Assembly (NCBI GenBank): GCA_026995935.1
Contig: JALWNK010000008.1
Coordinates: forward strand, 1 to 64,000
Direction of reading: 5' to 3'
Length of the DNA: 64,000 bases
Origin: Deltaproteobacteria bacterium
GTDB lineage: Bacteria; Desulfobacterota; Dissulfuribacteria; Dissulfuribacterales; QOAL01
Under the pieces are notes generated by a model, which searched no databases, was not told the DNA's origin, and saw only the letters and a list, made by a program, of their open reading frames with translations. The first letter of the stretch is position 1, and each line of letters begins with the position of its first letter. The translations under genes were made by a program, and so were the position numbers. Shown one piece after another: positions 52,456 to 62,015 of the stretch.

Positions 52456-53599
52456 TGACGTTTTCGTTGTAATCATTCTCTATTCCCCAGATTCTTGACT
52501 GAAAGAGGGCGTTTTGGGCGATTTTTTCATGGTCTTTCTCTGGTATGTCAAGCTCAGAGAGACTTCTTGGGCATTCCACCTTTGAAAGCCACCTGCCAAA
52601 GGCATCAGCCGCTTCAAGGGCAGTGTCCTTCTCGTTGCCCTTGTCCGTGCAGCCAAGACACCTTATGCCAAACCAGGCCACCTTTTTTGCGCCTTTCAAG
52701 GTGGCCTTCCATTTCATCCATCCTGGAAGCAGTGCCGCCAGGCCTGCACCGTGAGGGATACCGTAGATTGCGCTCAGGGAGTGTTCTATCAGGTGAACCG
52801 GGAAGGGATGATCACCAACCCCGGCCCTTGTAAGCCCGTTTAGGGCAAGGGTTGCAGCCCACATGAGGGCCGCCCTTTGCTGGTAGTTTTCCGGTTCCTC
52901 CATGCACCTTTTTGTGGCAGGCATGAGGGTCCTTATTAAGCCCTCAGCTATCTCGTCCTGGACTGGGGTAAATGGGTCAGGGCCGTTGAAATAGGGCTCA
53001 AGCACATGGCAGATGGCGTCAACACCGCCATAGGCCGTATAATCTCTGGGAACGGTAAAGGTAAGCTCCGGGGCCAGAAAGGATATCCTGGGATAGGTAT
53101 GTGGCGAGCCAGCTGCAAGCTTATACCCGCTTTCTTCATTGGTTATCACCATAAATCCGTTCATTTCAGAACCAGAGGCTGCAAGGGTAGGGATGCATAC
53201 AACAGGAAGAGCCCCTGTTATCTCTCCTTTTCCCTCAAATACCTCCCATATGTCTCCGTCATATAAAGCGCCTGCGGCAACGGCCTTTGCCGTATCCATT
53301 ACGCTTCCACCCCCAAGGGCGACCAGAAAAGAGACTCCTTCCTTTCTTGCCATGCCTATTCCTTCATGCACCTTTGAAAGAACAGGGTTTGACTGCACCC
53401 CTGAAAGGTCGAGCACCTCTATGCCAGCCTCTTTCAGCTTGCTCTTCACCTGGTTATAAACGCCTGTTTCCCTGGCGCTTTTTTTCCCGGTTACAAGAAT
53501 GCATTTTTCTCCAAGGGCTCTGACCTCGTCTCCAAGCCTGTCAAGTATTCCTTTCCCAAATATGATCTTGGTGGGGTTACAAAATTCAAAGTTCTCCAT
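52427..53599 (-). CDS. Iron-containing alcohol dehydrogenase
   Basis: A group III dehydrogenase. The NAD-binding domain has KIIFGKGILDRLGDEV and VALGGGSVMDTAKAVA. The metal-binding domain carries AICHVLEPYFNG, HLIEHSLSAIYGIPHGAGLAALLPGW, with His and Asp ligands (AICHVLE, IEHSLS, GIPHG). It most resembles the butanol dehydrogenase/BDH branch that reduces aldehydes with NAD(P)H. The ATG has AAAAGGGAGGTG ahead. It is a single gene, convergent with tatC. Confidence 0.92.
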   Translation of the reverse strand: MENFEFCNPTKIIFGKGILDRLGDEVRALGEKCILVTGKKSARETGVYNQVKSKLKEAGIEVLDLSGVQSNPVLSKVHEGIGMARKEGVSFLVALGGGSVMDTAKAVAAGALYDGDIWEVFEGKGEITGALPVVCIPTLAASGSEMNGFMVITNEESGYKLAAGSPHTYPRISFLAPELTFTVPRDYTAYGGVDAICHVLEPYFNGPDPFTPVQDEIAEGLIRTLMPATKRCMEEPENYQQRAALMWAATLALNGLTRAGVGDHPFPVHLIEHSLSAIYGIPHGAGLAALLPGWMKWKATLKGAKKVAWFGIRCLGCTDKGNEKDTALEAADAFGRWLSKVECPRSLSELDIPEKDHEKIAQNALFQSRIWGIENDYNENVIKEILSFCQ

Positions 53600-53852
53600 C
53601 TCTCTAACACCTCCCTTTTAAGGCTTACTGGAAAAACTTACATCTATCATAATTATACCAAAGCCCTAGGAACAAAAGAAACAAAACAGGAATGCCAATT
53701 TTCTCTGGAAATTTTCCAAAAATTTTCAATGGGTTCTTGCATGAGCCATCATCGAGCTTAGATTTTTAGCTGGAGATTTCAATAGAGAATTTTTGGCTAT
53801 GGATCTCTTTCGAAACCGGACCAGATAAAAAATATCAAAAGGAGGAAGTTAG
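53600..53852. promoter_or_regulatory. Divergent intergenic region
   Basis: This 253-nt AT-rich gap lies between the alcohol dehydrogenase (minus) and the histone-fold gene (plus). It must contain both promoters. I found no clear consensus boxes. AAAAGGAGG precedes the histone-fold ATG. Confidence 0.35.
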
Positions 53853-54302
53853 ATGGCAGTAACTGGTGCTCACAAGATTGAGGCCCTTTATAAAAAGGCG
53901 GCAGGTCTCAGGATAGACAAGAACAAGGTGAAGAAGATAAGTGACGTGGTGGACCAGAAGCTTTACGACCTTTTGGTGGTGGCAGAAGGGAATGCCCGTT
54001 ATAATGGGCGAGACATCATCTGGATGTGTGATGTTCCCCTTACCAAGGCCATGAAGGAATCCATGCAGAAGTTCAAGGAGCTTGAGGAGGCGCTGGAACT
54101 TCAGCCAATACTCGATCATCTGGCAAAGCTTCCGCCCCTCAAATACGGCCTTGAGGAAGAGCTTGAGAAAAAATTGCCAGACCTTGTTGGCACGCTCATT
54201 TATGTAATGGCAAATATCACCAAGGAGTTTTCACCAAAGGACAGGACCATCTCTGCCGAGGAGATGGAAAAGGCCGAAAGAATCCTCAATCTGATGATAT
54301 AG
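53853..54302 (+). CDS. DUF1931 doublet histone-fold protein
   Basis: The 149-residue protein matches DUF1931, a family whose Aquifex member was solved as two histone folds in one chain. The first fold runs about 1-75 (HKIEALYKKAAGLRIDKNKVKKISDVVDQKLYDLLVVAEGNARYNGRDIIWMCDVPLTKAM) with helix-loop-helix-loop-helix and a DIIW/DVPLT loop strand. The second runs about 80-149 (IYVMANITKEFSPKDRTISAEEMEKAERIL). It may bind DNA or another partner; the family's role is not settled. The gene is monocistronic with a terminator. Confidence 0.88.
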   Translation: MAVTGAHKIEALYKKAAGLRIDKNKVKKISDVVDQKLYDLLVVAEGNARYNGRDIIWMCDVPLTKAMKESMQKFKELEEALELQPILDHLAKLPPLKYGLEEELEKKLPDLVGTLIYVMANITKEFSPKDRTISAEEMEKAERILNLMI

Positions 54303-54334
54303 TTTCTGATTTGAGGGTTTTTTCAGAACTGTAG

Positions 54335-54361
54335 GGCCGGCCAAAAAGAGCCGGCCTTTTT
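54335..54361. terminator. Intrinsic terminator after the histone-fold gene
   Basis: GGCCGGC (54335-54341) pairs with GCCGGCC (54350-54356) and is followed by TTTTTG. It lies between convergent genes and could act for both. Confidence 0.8.
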
Positions 54362-54384
54362 GTTTTTGAATTTTAATGGATTTT

Positions 54385-54846
54385 TTAGCAATTTCTGTCA
54401 GTTACGCAAAGCACTGGACACGTTGAAAACTCAAGGACCCTTTCTGCAACGCTTCCAAGAAGGATTCTTTTTATCCCGCGGCGGCCAAGCTTGCCCATGA
54501 CAATGAGGTCTGTTTCCTTTTTTGAGGCAATATCAAGTATGATTTCATGGGGTGTACCCCTTAAAACCATGGTTTCCGCATTTACCCCAAGCTCCAAAAG
54601 CTCCCTTTTCATGTCTCGAACAAGGCCCTCTGCCTCCTCCTGCATGTTACGCCTGATTGTTTCACACTCTCCTTTCTTTAGTCTGCAAAGCTGTTCCTCC
54701 ACCTGGGTGTCTATCACGTGAATAAGGGTGATCCTGGATGAATGAATGCGTGAAAGCCTGCCTGCAAGGCGGACTGCCGCAAGACTGTAGCGGGAGCCGT
54801 CAACGGGGATGAGGATTTCCTTAAAGAGGGCTTCTGAGTTGGTCAT
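54385..54846 (-). CDS. Universal stress protein (UspA family)
   Basis: The fold begins EILIPVDGSRYSLAAVRLAGRL and ends with the ATP-binding type motif VMGKLGRRGIKRILLGSVAERVLEFSTCPVLCV, in which G-x2-G-x(9)-GS is intact. It should bind ATP. It follows the ATPase subunit D gene on the same strand after 24 nt and may be the last gene of the A/V-ATPase transcript, which would be an unusual addition. Confidence 0.92.
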   Translation of the reverse strand: MTNSEALFKEILIPVDGSRYSLAAVRLAGRLSRIHSSRITLIHVIDTQVEEQLCRLKKGECETIRRNMQEEAEGLVRDMKRELLELGVNAETMVLRGTPHEIILDIASKKETDLIVMGKLGRRGIKRILLGSVAERVLEFSTCPVLCVTDRNC

Positions 54847-54870
54847 GGTAAGGTTCCTCCTGTCTGTTTT

Positions 54871-55491
54871 TCATGACCTTGTCATGGCCTTTATCCTTTT
54901 AAGCTGGAAAAGGCCCTCCCTTTCCTTCTCTTCAAGGCTCTGCTCGATGAACTTTGCCGTTGCCTCGTAGAGGGGAATGTAGATGTAGGAAAGGGCATTT
55001 ATGCGTTTAAGGGTCCTTTTTGTCTCGCGCATGAGCCTTTGAAGTCCAATCTCCACCTCGGCTATCTCTGCAATGAGGTCCGAGGCAGATAGTATTATCT
55101 TTCTCACCTCATCCATGGTTGCAGTTGAGCCGCCTAGACCAAATTCGGGCCTGATAACGGGTTTTTTAATGGAGACAAGGGGAAGAACCACTCCCATGAG
55201 GCTCCTTTCCCTCACGGTGATCTCCATGCCCGCCTCCACTGAAAGCCCGGCTGCCTCGACGCTTGCCCTGCCCGATTCCAGGATTGCCTGTTCCAGCTTT
55301 TCATAGGCCCTGGAAAGTACCTCATCAAGCCTCTTGCGCGCCTGGTCCGCCCGGTCAGAAAGCAGGTTTATGTGGCCTATGAGTATGTCCTTTTTCTGCT
55401 CAAGAAGGTCCTTGCCATCCTTTGCTATGGCAAGTTCCTCCTTGATGCGTATTTCGTTACTCTTGGTTGCCGGAATGGGAAGTCTTTCCAT
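54871..55491 (-). CDS. atpD: A/V-type ATP synthase subunit D
   Basis: Subunit D is the central rotor shaft. It starts [34 protein letters not shown], typical of the family, and has two long helices (N-terminal about 10-65, C-terminal about 140-205) around a short middle part. The length (206) is normal. It overlaps the end of subunit B by 35 nt. Confidence 0.92.
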   Translation of the reverse strand: MERLPIPATKSNEIRIKEELAIAKDGKDLLEQKKDILIGHINLLSDRADQARKRLDEVLSRAYEKLEQAILESGRASVEAAGLSVEAGMEITVRERSLMGVVLPLVSIKKPVIRPEFGLGGSTATMDEVRKIILSASDLIAEIAEVEIGLQRLMRETKRTLKRINALSYIYIPLYEATAKFIEQSLEEKEREGLFQLKRIKAMTRS

Positions 55492-56875
55492 ATTTTTCTA
55501 TCTCTTCAGGGGTTACCCTGACAAGCTCGCTTTCAGGAAAGGTCATCACAAGCTCCCAGCCAAGGTCCAGGGTGTCGAAGATGCTCCTGTTCTCATCCCT
55601 TCCCTGGTTCACAAACTCCTGTTCAAATCGTTTGGAAAACTCAAAGTATTTCTTGTCAGTAACGCTAAGGTCCTCTTCGCCGATAATGGATGCCAGCCTC
55701 TCCACCTGTTTGGCCTTGGAATAGGCGGCGTACAACTGGCTTGAGATGTTTTTGTGGTCCTCCCTGGTCTTTCCCTCGCCAATCCCGTCACTCATTAGCC
55801 TTGATAGGGAGGGAAGGACGTTTACAGGCGGGTAGATGCCTTTACGGAACAGGGTCCTGTCCAGCACGATCTGTCCTTCGGTGATGTAGCCTGTAAGATC
55901 GGGAATGGGATGGGTAATGTCGTCGTCTGGCATGGTAAGTATGGGAATCTGGGTAACAGAGCCCTTTCGCCCGTGTATCCTCCCAGCACGTTCGTATATG
56001 GAGGCAAGGTCACTGTAGAGATAGCCTGGATAGCCCTTTCTGCTTGGCACCTCACCCTTTGATGTTGCAACTTCTCTTAGGGCCTCGCAGTAGTTTGTCA
56101 TGTCAGTAAGAATGACCAGGACGTGGAGCCCTTCCTCAAAGGCCAGGTACTCTGCTGCAGTAAGGGCAACCCGCGGGGCAATGAGCCTCTCAACCGCAGG
56201 GTCATCGGCAAGATTCAAAAACATGGCCACGTTGTTTAGTACCCCGCTTTCCTCAAAGCTCTTTCTGAAGGCCTCTGCCTCTTCATGGCGCACACCCATG
56301 GCTGCAAAGATCACGGCAAAGTTGCTCTCCTCTGTAAGGAGTCTTGCCTGTCTGACGATCTGCATGGCAAGGTCGTTGTGGGGAAGGCCGCTTCCAGAGA
56401 ATATTGGAAGTTTCTGCCCCCGTACCAGGGTGTTCATGCCGTCTATGGTGGAGATGCCTGTCTGGATGAAATCCTCCGGATAGGCCCTGGCAACGGGGTT
56501 TATGGGAAGGCCGTTTACGTTTCTGGCCTGGCCCTGAAAAGGAGGGGGGCCCCCGTCTATTGGTGCGCCAAGGCCGTTAAATATCCTGCCAAGGACCTCT
56601 TCTTTTGATACTACCATCTCAAAGGGCCTTCCAAGGAACCTGACCCTTGTCTTTTCCTGATCAAGGCCAGAGGTGCCATGGAAGACCTCAATAACTGCTG
56701 CCTCTCTGGAGATGGCAAGTACCCGGCCCTGCCTTGTCTCTCCAGAAGAGGTGACGATCTCCACCCTTTCCCCGTATCCAACGTCTTTTATCCCCTGTAT
56801 GACAACCAGGGGCCCCTGTATCTTGTCAAGGCCCATAAATTCAGGCCCTGGGGCCGTTACTGTTGTTGTATTCAT
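55457..56875 (-). CDS. atpB: A/V-type ATP synthase subunit B
   Basis: This is the regulatory, non-catalytic head subunit. It lacks a Walker A Lys; in its place [23 protein letters not shown]. Family blocks include [37 protein letters not shown] and [30 protein letters not shown] choose ATG 56875, 8 nt past the stop of subunit A with AAGG before it. The frame is open to 56932, but that start would overlap subunit A by 50 nt. Confidence 0.95.
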   Translation of the reverse strand: MNTTTVTAPGPEFMGLDKIQGPLVVIQGIKDVGYGERVEIVTSSGETRQGRVLAISREAAVIEVFHGTSGLDQEKTRVRFLGRPFEMVVSKEEVLGRIFNGLGAPIDGGPPPFQGQARNVNGLPINPVARAYPEDFIQTGISTIDGMNTLVRGQKLPIFSGSGLPHNDLAMQIVRQARLLTEESNFAVIFAAMGVRHEEAEAFRKSFEESGVLNNVAMFLNLADDPAVERLIAPRVALTAAEYLAFEEGLHVLVILTDMTNYCEALREVATSKGEVPSRKGYPGYLYSDLASIYERAGRIHGRKGSVTQIPILTMPDDDITHPIPDLTGYITEGQIVLDRTLFRKGIYPPVNVLPSLSRLMSDGIGEGKTREDHKNISSQLYAAYSKAKQVERLASIIGEEDLSVTDKKYFEFSKRFEQEFVNQGRDENRSIFDTLDLGWELVMTFPESELVRVTPEEIEKYGKTSHSGNQE

Positions 56876-56882
56876 ATCTGTT

Positions 56883-58688
56883 TTACCTTGAAGACTCATG
56901 AGTCGGCTCCCTGCTCCTTTCCAAAAGGGCATCCATCTGCTGGTCTATTTCTGTCATGATTTCCAGAAAGGGTTCTGGTTCCTCCCCCTTTATGGTGTAC
57001 TTGGCCCTGTGTATCTTTTCCACAACAGGCAGCTCCATGGCCCTGAAAAGGGGAATCCGTGCAGAAACAATGTCATGGAGCCTCTTTATGAAGTGCATAA
57101 TGGTCTTTAACAGGTAAAACTGCTTAAGGGGCTGGCAGTAGGTATCAACCGGATCAAAGGCGCTTTGCTGCAGAAAGTCGTTCTTTATGAGCTTTGCCCC
57201 CTCGATGATCCGCCGCTGGTCATCTGGCAGTGCCTCCTCACCAAGAAGCTTGACGATGTTTTGAAGCTTGGCGTCCTCCTGGAGTATCTGAACCGCTCTT
57301 TCCCTGAGCTCCTGCCACTCAGGGCCTGTTTTTTCCGTCCACCAGTCTGACACTGCCGAGACATAGGCAGAGTAGCTTTCAAGATAGTTTATTGCAGGAA
57401 AGTAGCGTGCGCTTGCAAGTTCCTTGTCAAGGGCCCAGAAGCATTGGACAAAGCGCTTTGTGTGCATGGTGACAGGCTCGGAAAAGTCTCCTCCGGGTGG
57501 GGAGACAGCTCCGATGATGGAAACTGACCCCATCTCATCAGAAAGGGTCTGAACCCTGCCGGAGCGTTCGTAAAAGGCTGCAAGCCTGCTTGCAAGGTAG
57601 GCCGGAAAGCCTTCCTCTGCAGGCATCTCCTCAAGCCTTCCTGAGATTTCCCTAAGCGCCTCAGCCCATCTCGAGGTGGAGTCTGCCATGAGGGCAACAT
57701 CATAGCCCTGGTCCCTAAAGTACTCGGCCATGGTGATACCTGTGTAGATGCTTGCCTCACGGGCTGCAACGGGCATGTCTGACGTGTTTGCGATAAGTAC
57801 CGTCCTTTCAATGAGGGGTCTTTGGGTCCGTGGGTCAAGAAGCCTTGGGAAATCCGTCAAGACCCCTGTCATCTCGTTTCCGCGCTCGCCGCATCCTATG
57901 TAAATGATGATGTCCGCATCCGCCCACTTGGAAAGCTGGTGCTGGGTAACGGTCTTTCCCGTTCCAAAGCCCCCGGGTATGGCAGCAGTTCCACCCTTTG
58001 CAAGCGGAAAAAAGGTATCTATGACCCTTTGACCCGTAAGAAGGGGAACAGTGGGCATGAATCTTTTCCTGTATGGTCTGGGCATCCTGACTGGCCACTT
58101 ATGAAACATCCTGAGTGGCACTACAAGGCCGCTTTGGGTCTCAACCTCTGCAATCACCTCTTCAAGGGTGTAGTTGCCAGGGGGAACGATTCTTTTGACT
58201 TCCCCGGAGACATTGGGTGGCACCAGTATCTTGTGGGTGACCGCTTCTGTTTCTCTGACCTGGCCAAGTATCGTTCCGGCAGTTACCAGGCTTCCTGGCT
58301 GTATCTTTGGTTCAAAGCGCCATACCTTCTCTCGTGAAAGGGCAAAGGAGGTCTTTCCACGTTTAATGAAATCCCCCCATCTTTCCTTCAATACGTCAAG
58401 GGGCCTTTGTATCCCGTCAAATATCTGGCCAATGAGTCCAGGGCCAAGTTCCACGAAAAGGGGCATCTTCTGGCCTAAGACCTCTGTGCCAGGCTTAAGC
58501 CCGGTGGTGTCTTCATAGACCTGTATGGTGGCCGTATCCCCTTCAAGGCCTATGACCTCGCCAACAAGCCGTTGGGCGCCAACCTCCACCATCTCGTTCA
58601 TGGAAAGGAGATGGCCAGGGCTGGCCTTTACCACAGGTCCGCTAACAAAGGAGACAAGGGGTGTTTCCCTCTTTGGATTCTGCTTCAT
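56883..58688 (-). CDS. atpA: A/V-type ATP synthase subunit A (catalytic)
   Basis: The catalytic head subunit has the P-loop [11 protein letters not shown], the catalytic Glu-containing [10 protein letters not shown] block, the non-homologous insert region (about 115-185) that marks A/V-type A subunits, [33 protein letters not shown] and the C-terminal helical domain. It is 601 residues, full length. It overlaps the subunit E gene by 4 nt. Confidence 0.97.
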   Translation of the reverse strand: MKQNPKRETPLVSFVSGPVVKASPGHLLSMNEMVEVGAQRLVGEVIGLEGDTATIQVYEDTTGLKPGTEVLGQKMPLFVELGPGLIGQIFDGIQRPLDVLKERWGDFIKRGKTSFALSREKVWRFEPKIQPGSLVTAGTILGQVRETEAVTHKILVPPNVSGEVKRIVPPGNYTLEEVIAEVETQSGLVVPLRMFHKWPVRMPRPYRKRFMPTVPLLTGQRVIDTFFPLAKGGTAAIPGGFGTGKTVTQHQLSKWADADIIIYIGCGERGNEMTGVLTDFPRLLDPRTQRPLIERTVLIANTSDMPVAAREASIYTGITMAEYFRDQGYDVALMADSTSRWAEALREISGRLEEMPAEEGFPAYLASRLAAFYERSGRVQTLSDEMGSVSIIGAVSPPGGDFSEPVTMHTKRFVQCFWALDKELASARYFPAINYLESYSAYVSAVSDWWTEKTGPEWQELRERAVQILQEDAKLQNIVKLLGEEALPDDQRRIIEGAKLIKNDFLQQSAFDPVDTYCQPLKQFYLLKTIMHFIKRLHDIVSARIPLFRAMELPVVEKIHRAKYTIKGEEPEPFLEIMTEIDQQMDALLERSREPTHESSR

Positions 58689-59317
58689 GATCCTTCACCG
58701 CTAAAGACCTTTTCTGCAACAAGGGCCCTTATCTCAGGCTCAAGCCTCTTTAAAAGGGCATCAAATGAAAAATCCACCATTCTTCTTCTATCAAGGCTGA
58801 AAACCAGGATACCTCCTTCTATTTCTGCCGGCTGCTCATCCACTTCAACCTCGATACCAAAGTCCTTTTCCGCCTCCCTGGCCGCCTCTTTTATCACCGG
58901 GATATCCCTTTGTGGTGCCTGAACCACCACCTTTCCTTCACCTTCACCGGCAACCACTGAAAGGGCGTTAACTATCATGGATTTGACCATGGCTTTGTAT
59001 GCCTCTGGTTTTTCTCTGGTCTCAAAGAGAAGGTCCCTTGCCTTATCCATCACCTTCTTGAATATCTCTTCCCGCGCTGCCATTATCATGCGCCTTGCTG
59101 CAAGCTCGGCCCCATCGGTTTTTCGTCGAGCGTCCTGGAAGGCCTGTCTCTTAAGCTCAAGCCTTTTTGCCTCAAGCTCCCTTTCTGCCTCTCTAAGCCC
59201 GCTAGAAAGGATGCGCTGGGCCTCCTTCTTTGCCTTCTCAAGTATCTTTTCCCCCTGGGAAGTGGCGCGTTTTTTGATTGCAAGGCAAAGAAGTTCTATG
59301 TTGTCAGGAAGTGGCAT
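58685..59317 (-). CDS. atpE: A/V-type ATP synthase subunit E
   Basis: This is a peripheral stalk subunit. The first 100 residues are a long charged helix (EKILEKAKKEAQRILSSGLREAERELEAKRLELKRQAFQDARR), and the C-terminal half is a compact domain ending in LLKRLEPEIRALVAEKVFSG. That layout is characteristic. It lies 2 nt from subunit F and overlaps subunit A. Confidence 0.88.
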   Translation of the reverse strand: MPLPDNIELLCLAIKKRATSQGEKILEKAKKEAQRILSSGLREAERELEAKRLELKRQAFQDARRKTDGAELAARRMIMAAREEIFKKVMDKARDLLFETREKPEAYKAMVKSMIVNALSVVAGEGEGKVVVQAPQRDIPVIKEAAREAEKDFGIEVEVDEQPAEIEGGILVFSLDRRRMVDFSFDALLKRLEPEIRALVAEKVFSGEGS

Positions 59318-59319
59318 TT

Positions 59320-59619
59320 TTACCTCCCAAGGATCGCTGCCATCTTTTCAACTGTTCTCTTTCTCTTCTTGGCAGGCCCTTTGGTGTCAGGAATTTCAAT
59401 GAAAAGGGGTATGTTCTTTTCCTCGGTGATCTGCTCAAAGACCTCTCCCGCCCTCTTTGCAAGCCTTTCTGTTACAAGGACAAGCCCTGTCTCAGCATCC
59501 CTTGAAAGGCCCTTTAAGATGGGGCCTGGGTCGTCATTTTCCTTCAAGGTATAAGTCTCTATGCCTGCAAGGCGGAAAGCTAGTGCCGTGTCAGGATCTG
59601 TTACGGCAACGATTTTCAT
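59320..59619 (-). CDS. atpF: A/V-type ATP synthase subunit F
   Basis: The 99-residue protein reads MKIVAVTDPDTALAFRLAGIETYTL at the start and LVLVTERLAKRAGEVF in the middle. It ends in a flexible helix (GPAKKRKRTVEKMAAILGR), as the central-stalk subunit F does. Its position between K and E is also as expected. Confidence 0.92.
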   Translation of the reverse strand: MKIVAVTDPDTALAFRLAGIETYTLKENDDPGPILKGLSRDAETGLVLVTERLAKRAGEVFEQITEEKNIPLFIEIPDTKGPAKKRKRTVEKMAAILGR

Positions 59620-59638
59620 GTCCCTTTCTCTCTAAGCT

Positions 59639-59971
59639 TTATATCTTTCCAAGGATCATTATGGCTATTATGAGCCCGTAGATGGCTATGCCCTCGGCAA
59701 GGCCTAGAAAAATGAGGGCGCGCCCCGTCACCTCTGGCCTTTCGCTTATGGCCCCAACTGCTGCTGCACCAACAAGGCCAACGGCAATGCCTGCGCCGAT
59801 GGTGGAGGCACCAACGGCAATGCCTGCGCCTATGTATCCCCAGTTGGCAGAGGTTCCAGAGACCTTCTGAGCCACCTCTGCACCTGCGGAAAGGACGGGA
59901 TAGGCCAGAGCCAAGAGGGAAAGAAGAAAGGGCCAGAGTAATTTTTTCTTTTGTTTTTTATGAAGAATCAT
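59639..59971 (-). CDS. atpK: A/V-type ATP synthase subunit K (membrane rotor ring)
   Basis: One hairpin of two helices: GYIGAGIAVGASTIGAGIAVGLVGAAAVG and ALIFLGLAEGIAIYGLIIAIMILG, joined by the ERPEVTG loop. The ion-binding Glu lies in LAEGIAIYG. Before the hairpin is an extra hydrophobic helix (LLWPFLLSLLALAYPVLSAGAE) that looks like a signal peptide. Sodium-type rings have extra Gln, Thr or Ser ligands next to this Glu, and these are absent, so H+ use is the simpler guess. It is 110 residues, a single-hairpin ring subunit. Confidence 0.9.
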   Translation of the reverse strand: MILHKKQKKKLLWPFLLSLLALAYPVLSAGAEVAQKVSGTSANWGYIGAGIAVGASTIGAGIAVGLVGAAAVGAISERPEVTGRALIFLGLAEGIAIYGLIIAIMILGKI

Positions 59972-59998
59972 GGCTCGCTTGTCCTCCTTGTAACGGGT

Positions 59999-62011
59999 TT
60001 ATTGCTTAAAGGCCCCTGTGGAAACGGCCTCTTTTTCAACCAGGGGCTTAAATTCCACTCCGCCGCCCCTGAAAAACTTGCTGAAAAATTCGTAGTACTC
60101 AAGACGTATGGTCTGAATGGATACAACCATGGCCTCAAGTACGATTATCACTATGTTTCCAATTATAAGGGTCAGGATGTAGCCAAGGCCCTTGTGGGTG
60201 CCATGGCTTACCATGTCTGCAATGGTAAAGACGCCAACAAAAAGCGCTGCATGGGTAAGGGCAAAGGCGGCAACACGGACAAAGGAGACTGTGTTTGCAA
60301 GGAACCTGAGCACACTGTCAAGGGCCTCGATGACAGACTCAAGTACCACCACAGACAGGGATGCCTGCTGGATGGCCTCTGTCCCAGGCCTTCCCTTCAT
60401 CCTCTTTCGTTTGATTATGGCCCTTAGAGGCCTTTCAACTATTATCACGAAAAGGAGTACTGCAGCCGTAACCACGGCAACGGTGCGTTCAACAGGGCCT
60501 GGTGGCCCCCAGGTGAGGTATCTAATGCCAATTCCGGCAAAGAGCCAGTAGAGCAAGGCACCGGCCAGTCCGCTTGCCGTAAAAAGCCTGTGGAATTCCC
60601 TTCTTTTGTAAATATTGATGAGATTTAGAATGAAACCCAGGCTTATCATGGCAACCCCCAGAACGATTGATACAAGCATGAATCTGTTTATGTCCTTCAT
60701 GGGATGAAGCCAAAGGGCTGGTATGAGGTCTTCCATTCCAAATACGCTTCCGTAGAGCACACCAAAAATCATGGAGGAGACACCGCACTCCATGAGTATG
60801 ATCCCGTAATCCATGTACTTGTAAAGCCTTTTGAACACGTAGAATCCGCCAAGGAAAAGGATGAGTCCGTGGCCAACATCGCCAAACATCATCCCAAAAA
60901 GGAGTACAAAGCTTATGGCCAGAAAAACGGTGGGTTCCACCTCCTCGTAAGTTGGGATTCCATACAAGGTGGTGAGCCTTTCAAAGGGCCTTATCAAAAG
61001 GGGATTGTTAAAGAGTATGGGAATCCTTATTATCCCCGATCTCACCTCCCTGATATCTTCAGGGTCTACACAGTCAACCAGGGCCTGGCCCCCCGTGGCC
61101 TTAAGGATTCTGTCTTTAAGTTTTTCGAAAAGATCAACCGGAACCCAACCCGTGAGCAGATATGTGTGGTCGATCTTCCCAAATTTGCTGGCTGCCTCAA
61201 GAAGGAGTCTTGCAAGGACCGCCTTTTCCCTGATTGCAAGGAGCCTTTGGCCGTAGCGTTTTCTTGCCTCCTCCTTTTTTTCTTCAGTTAGCCTTAATTT
61301 TTCCTCAAGGGGCTCAAGTTCGGCCTCGAGCCTTTCTATGATGGAAGATACCGTGCCCTTTAGATCTGAGGGGAATTCAAGCTCGTTAAAAAAGGCGCTT
61401 TTCAGGGAACGCTCAAGAACGGGCAGGTCTTCCTTGAGGCAAAAGGCAGCAAGTACCAGCTTTTCCCTTTGCTCTTGTATTCTTACAAGTGCGTGGTGAA
61501 TGTCAGAAAGGCTCTCCTCAAGCCTGTCAAGGTTTTCAGGTGGCATGATTCCGAAACGATAGGATGTGAAACGAAGGCCAAAAAGCCTGGAAAAGTCTAT
61601 TTCTGCAGGTACAAGGAGTCTCAGCCTCTCGATAAGCTCCTGTTTTTGGTTAAGTTGTCTTTCAAGGTGTCTACCTTCCTGGATGATTGGGTCAACTTTC
61701 CTGGTAATGTCAGAAAGTTCCTCTTCAAGGACGAAAATCTCCTTCTCAGGTCTCGGGGCCTTTTCAATTGGGGGAAGGGGGGCCTTTACAGAAAGCTCCT
61801 TTATGAGTTTATCTGCCTCCTGGGCCACCTTTTGATACCTGCCTATTAGATCGACCCTTGTGCCGGCGACGTAGCCGAGCCTGCCAAGATGTGTCTCGTT
61901 TATGTTTATCAGGTGAAGGAGTCTGAAATCTCCAAGTATTCCCAGCACATCGGACATGTACTTTTCTGGAACCTGTATGGTTATTCTGAAGAGCTTTGCT
62001 GGCCTGAACAA
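59999..62011 (-). CDS. atpI: A/V-type ATP synthase subunit I
   Basis: This stator subunit couples ion flow to rotation. The N-terminal half (1-330) is a soluble, helix-rich arm with long coiled coils (LEEELSDITRKVDPIIQEGRHLERQL). The C-terminal half has seven or eight membrane helices. The conserved essential Arg region appears as LRFLANTVSFVRVAAFALTHAALF near residue 600. Length (670) is normal. The C subunit gene precedes it by 4 nt. Confidence 0.93.
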   Translation of the reverse strand: MFRPAKLFRITIQVPEKYMSDVLGILGDFRLLHLININETHLGRLGYVAGTRVDLIGRYQKVAQEADKLIKELSVKAPLPPIEKAPRPEKEIFVLEEELSDITRKVDPIIQEGRHLERQLNQKQELIERLRLLVPAEIDFSRLFGLRFTSYRFGIMPPENLDRLEESLSDIHHALVRIQEQREKLVLAAFCLKEDLPVLERSLKSAFFNELEFPSDLKGTVSSIIERLEAELEPLEEKLRLTEEKKEEARKRYGQRLLAIREKAVLARLLLEAASKFGKIDHTYLLTGWVPVDLFEKLKDRILKATGGQALVDCVDPEDIREVRSGIIRIPILFNNPLLIRPFERLTTLYGIPTYEEVEPTVFLAISFVLLFGMMFGDVGHGLILFLGGFYVFKRLYKYMDYGIILMECGVSSMIFGVLYGSVFGMEDLIPALWLHPMKDINRFMLVSIVLGVAMISLGFILNLINIYKRREFHRLFTASGLAGALLYWLFAGIGIRYLTWGPPGPVERTVAVVTAAVLLFVIIVERPLRAIIKRKRMKGRPGTEAIQQASLSVVVLESVIEALDSVLRFLANTVSFVRVAAFALTHAALFVGVFTIADMVSHGTHKGLGYILTLIIGNIVIIVLEAMVVSIQTIRLEYYEFFSKFFRGGGVEFKPLVEKEAVSTGAFKQ

Positions 62012-62015
62012 GCCT

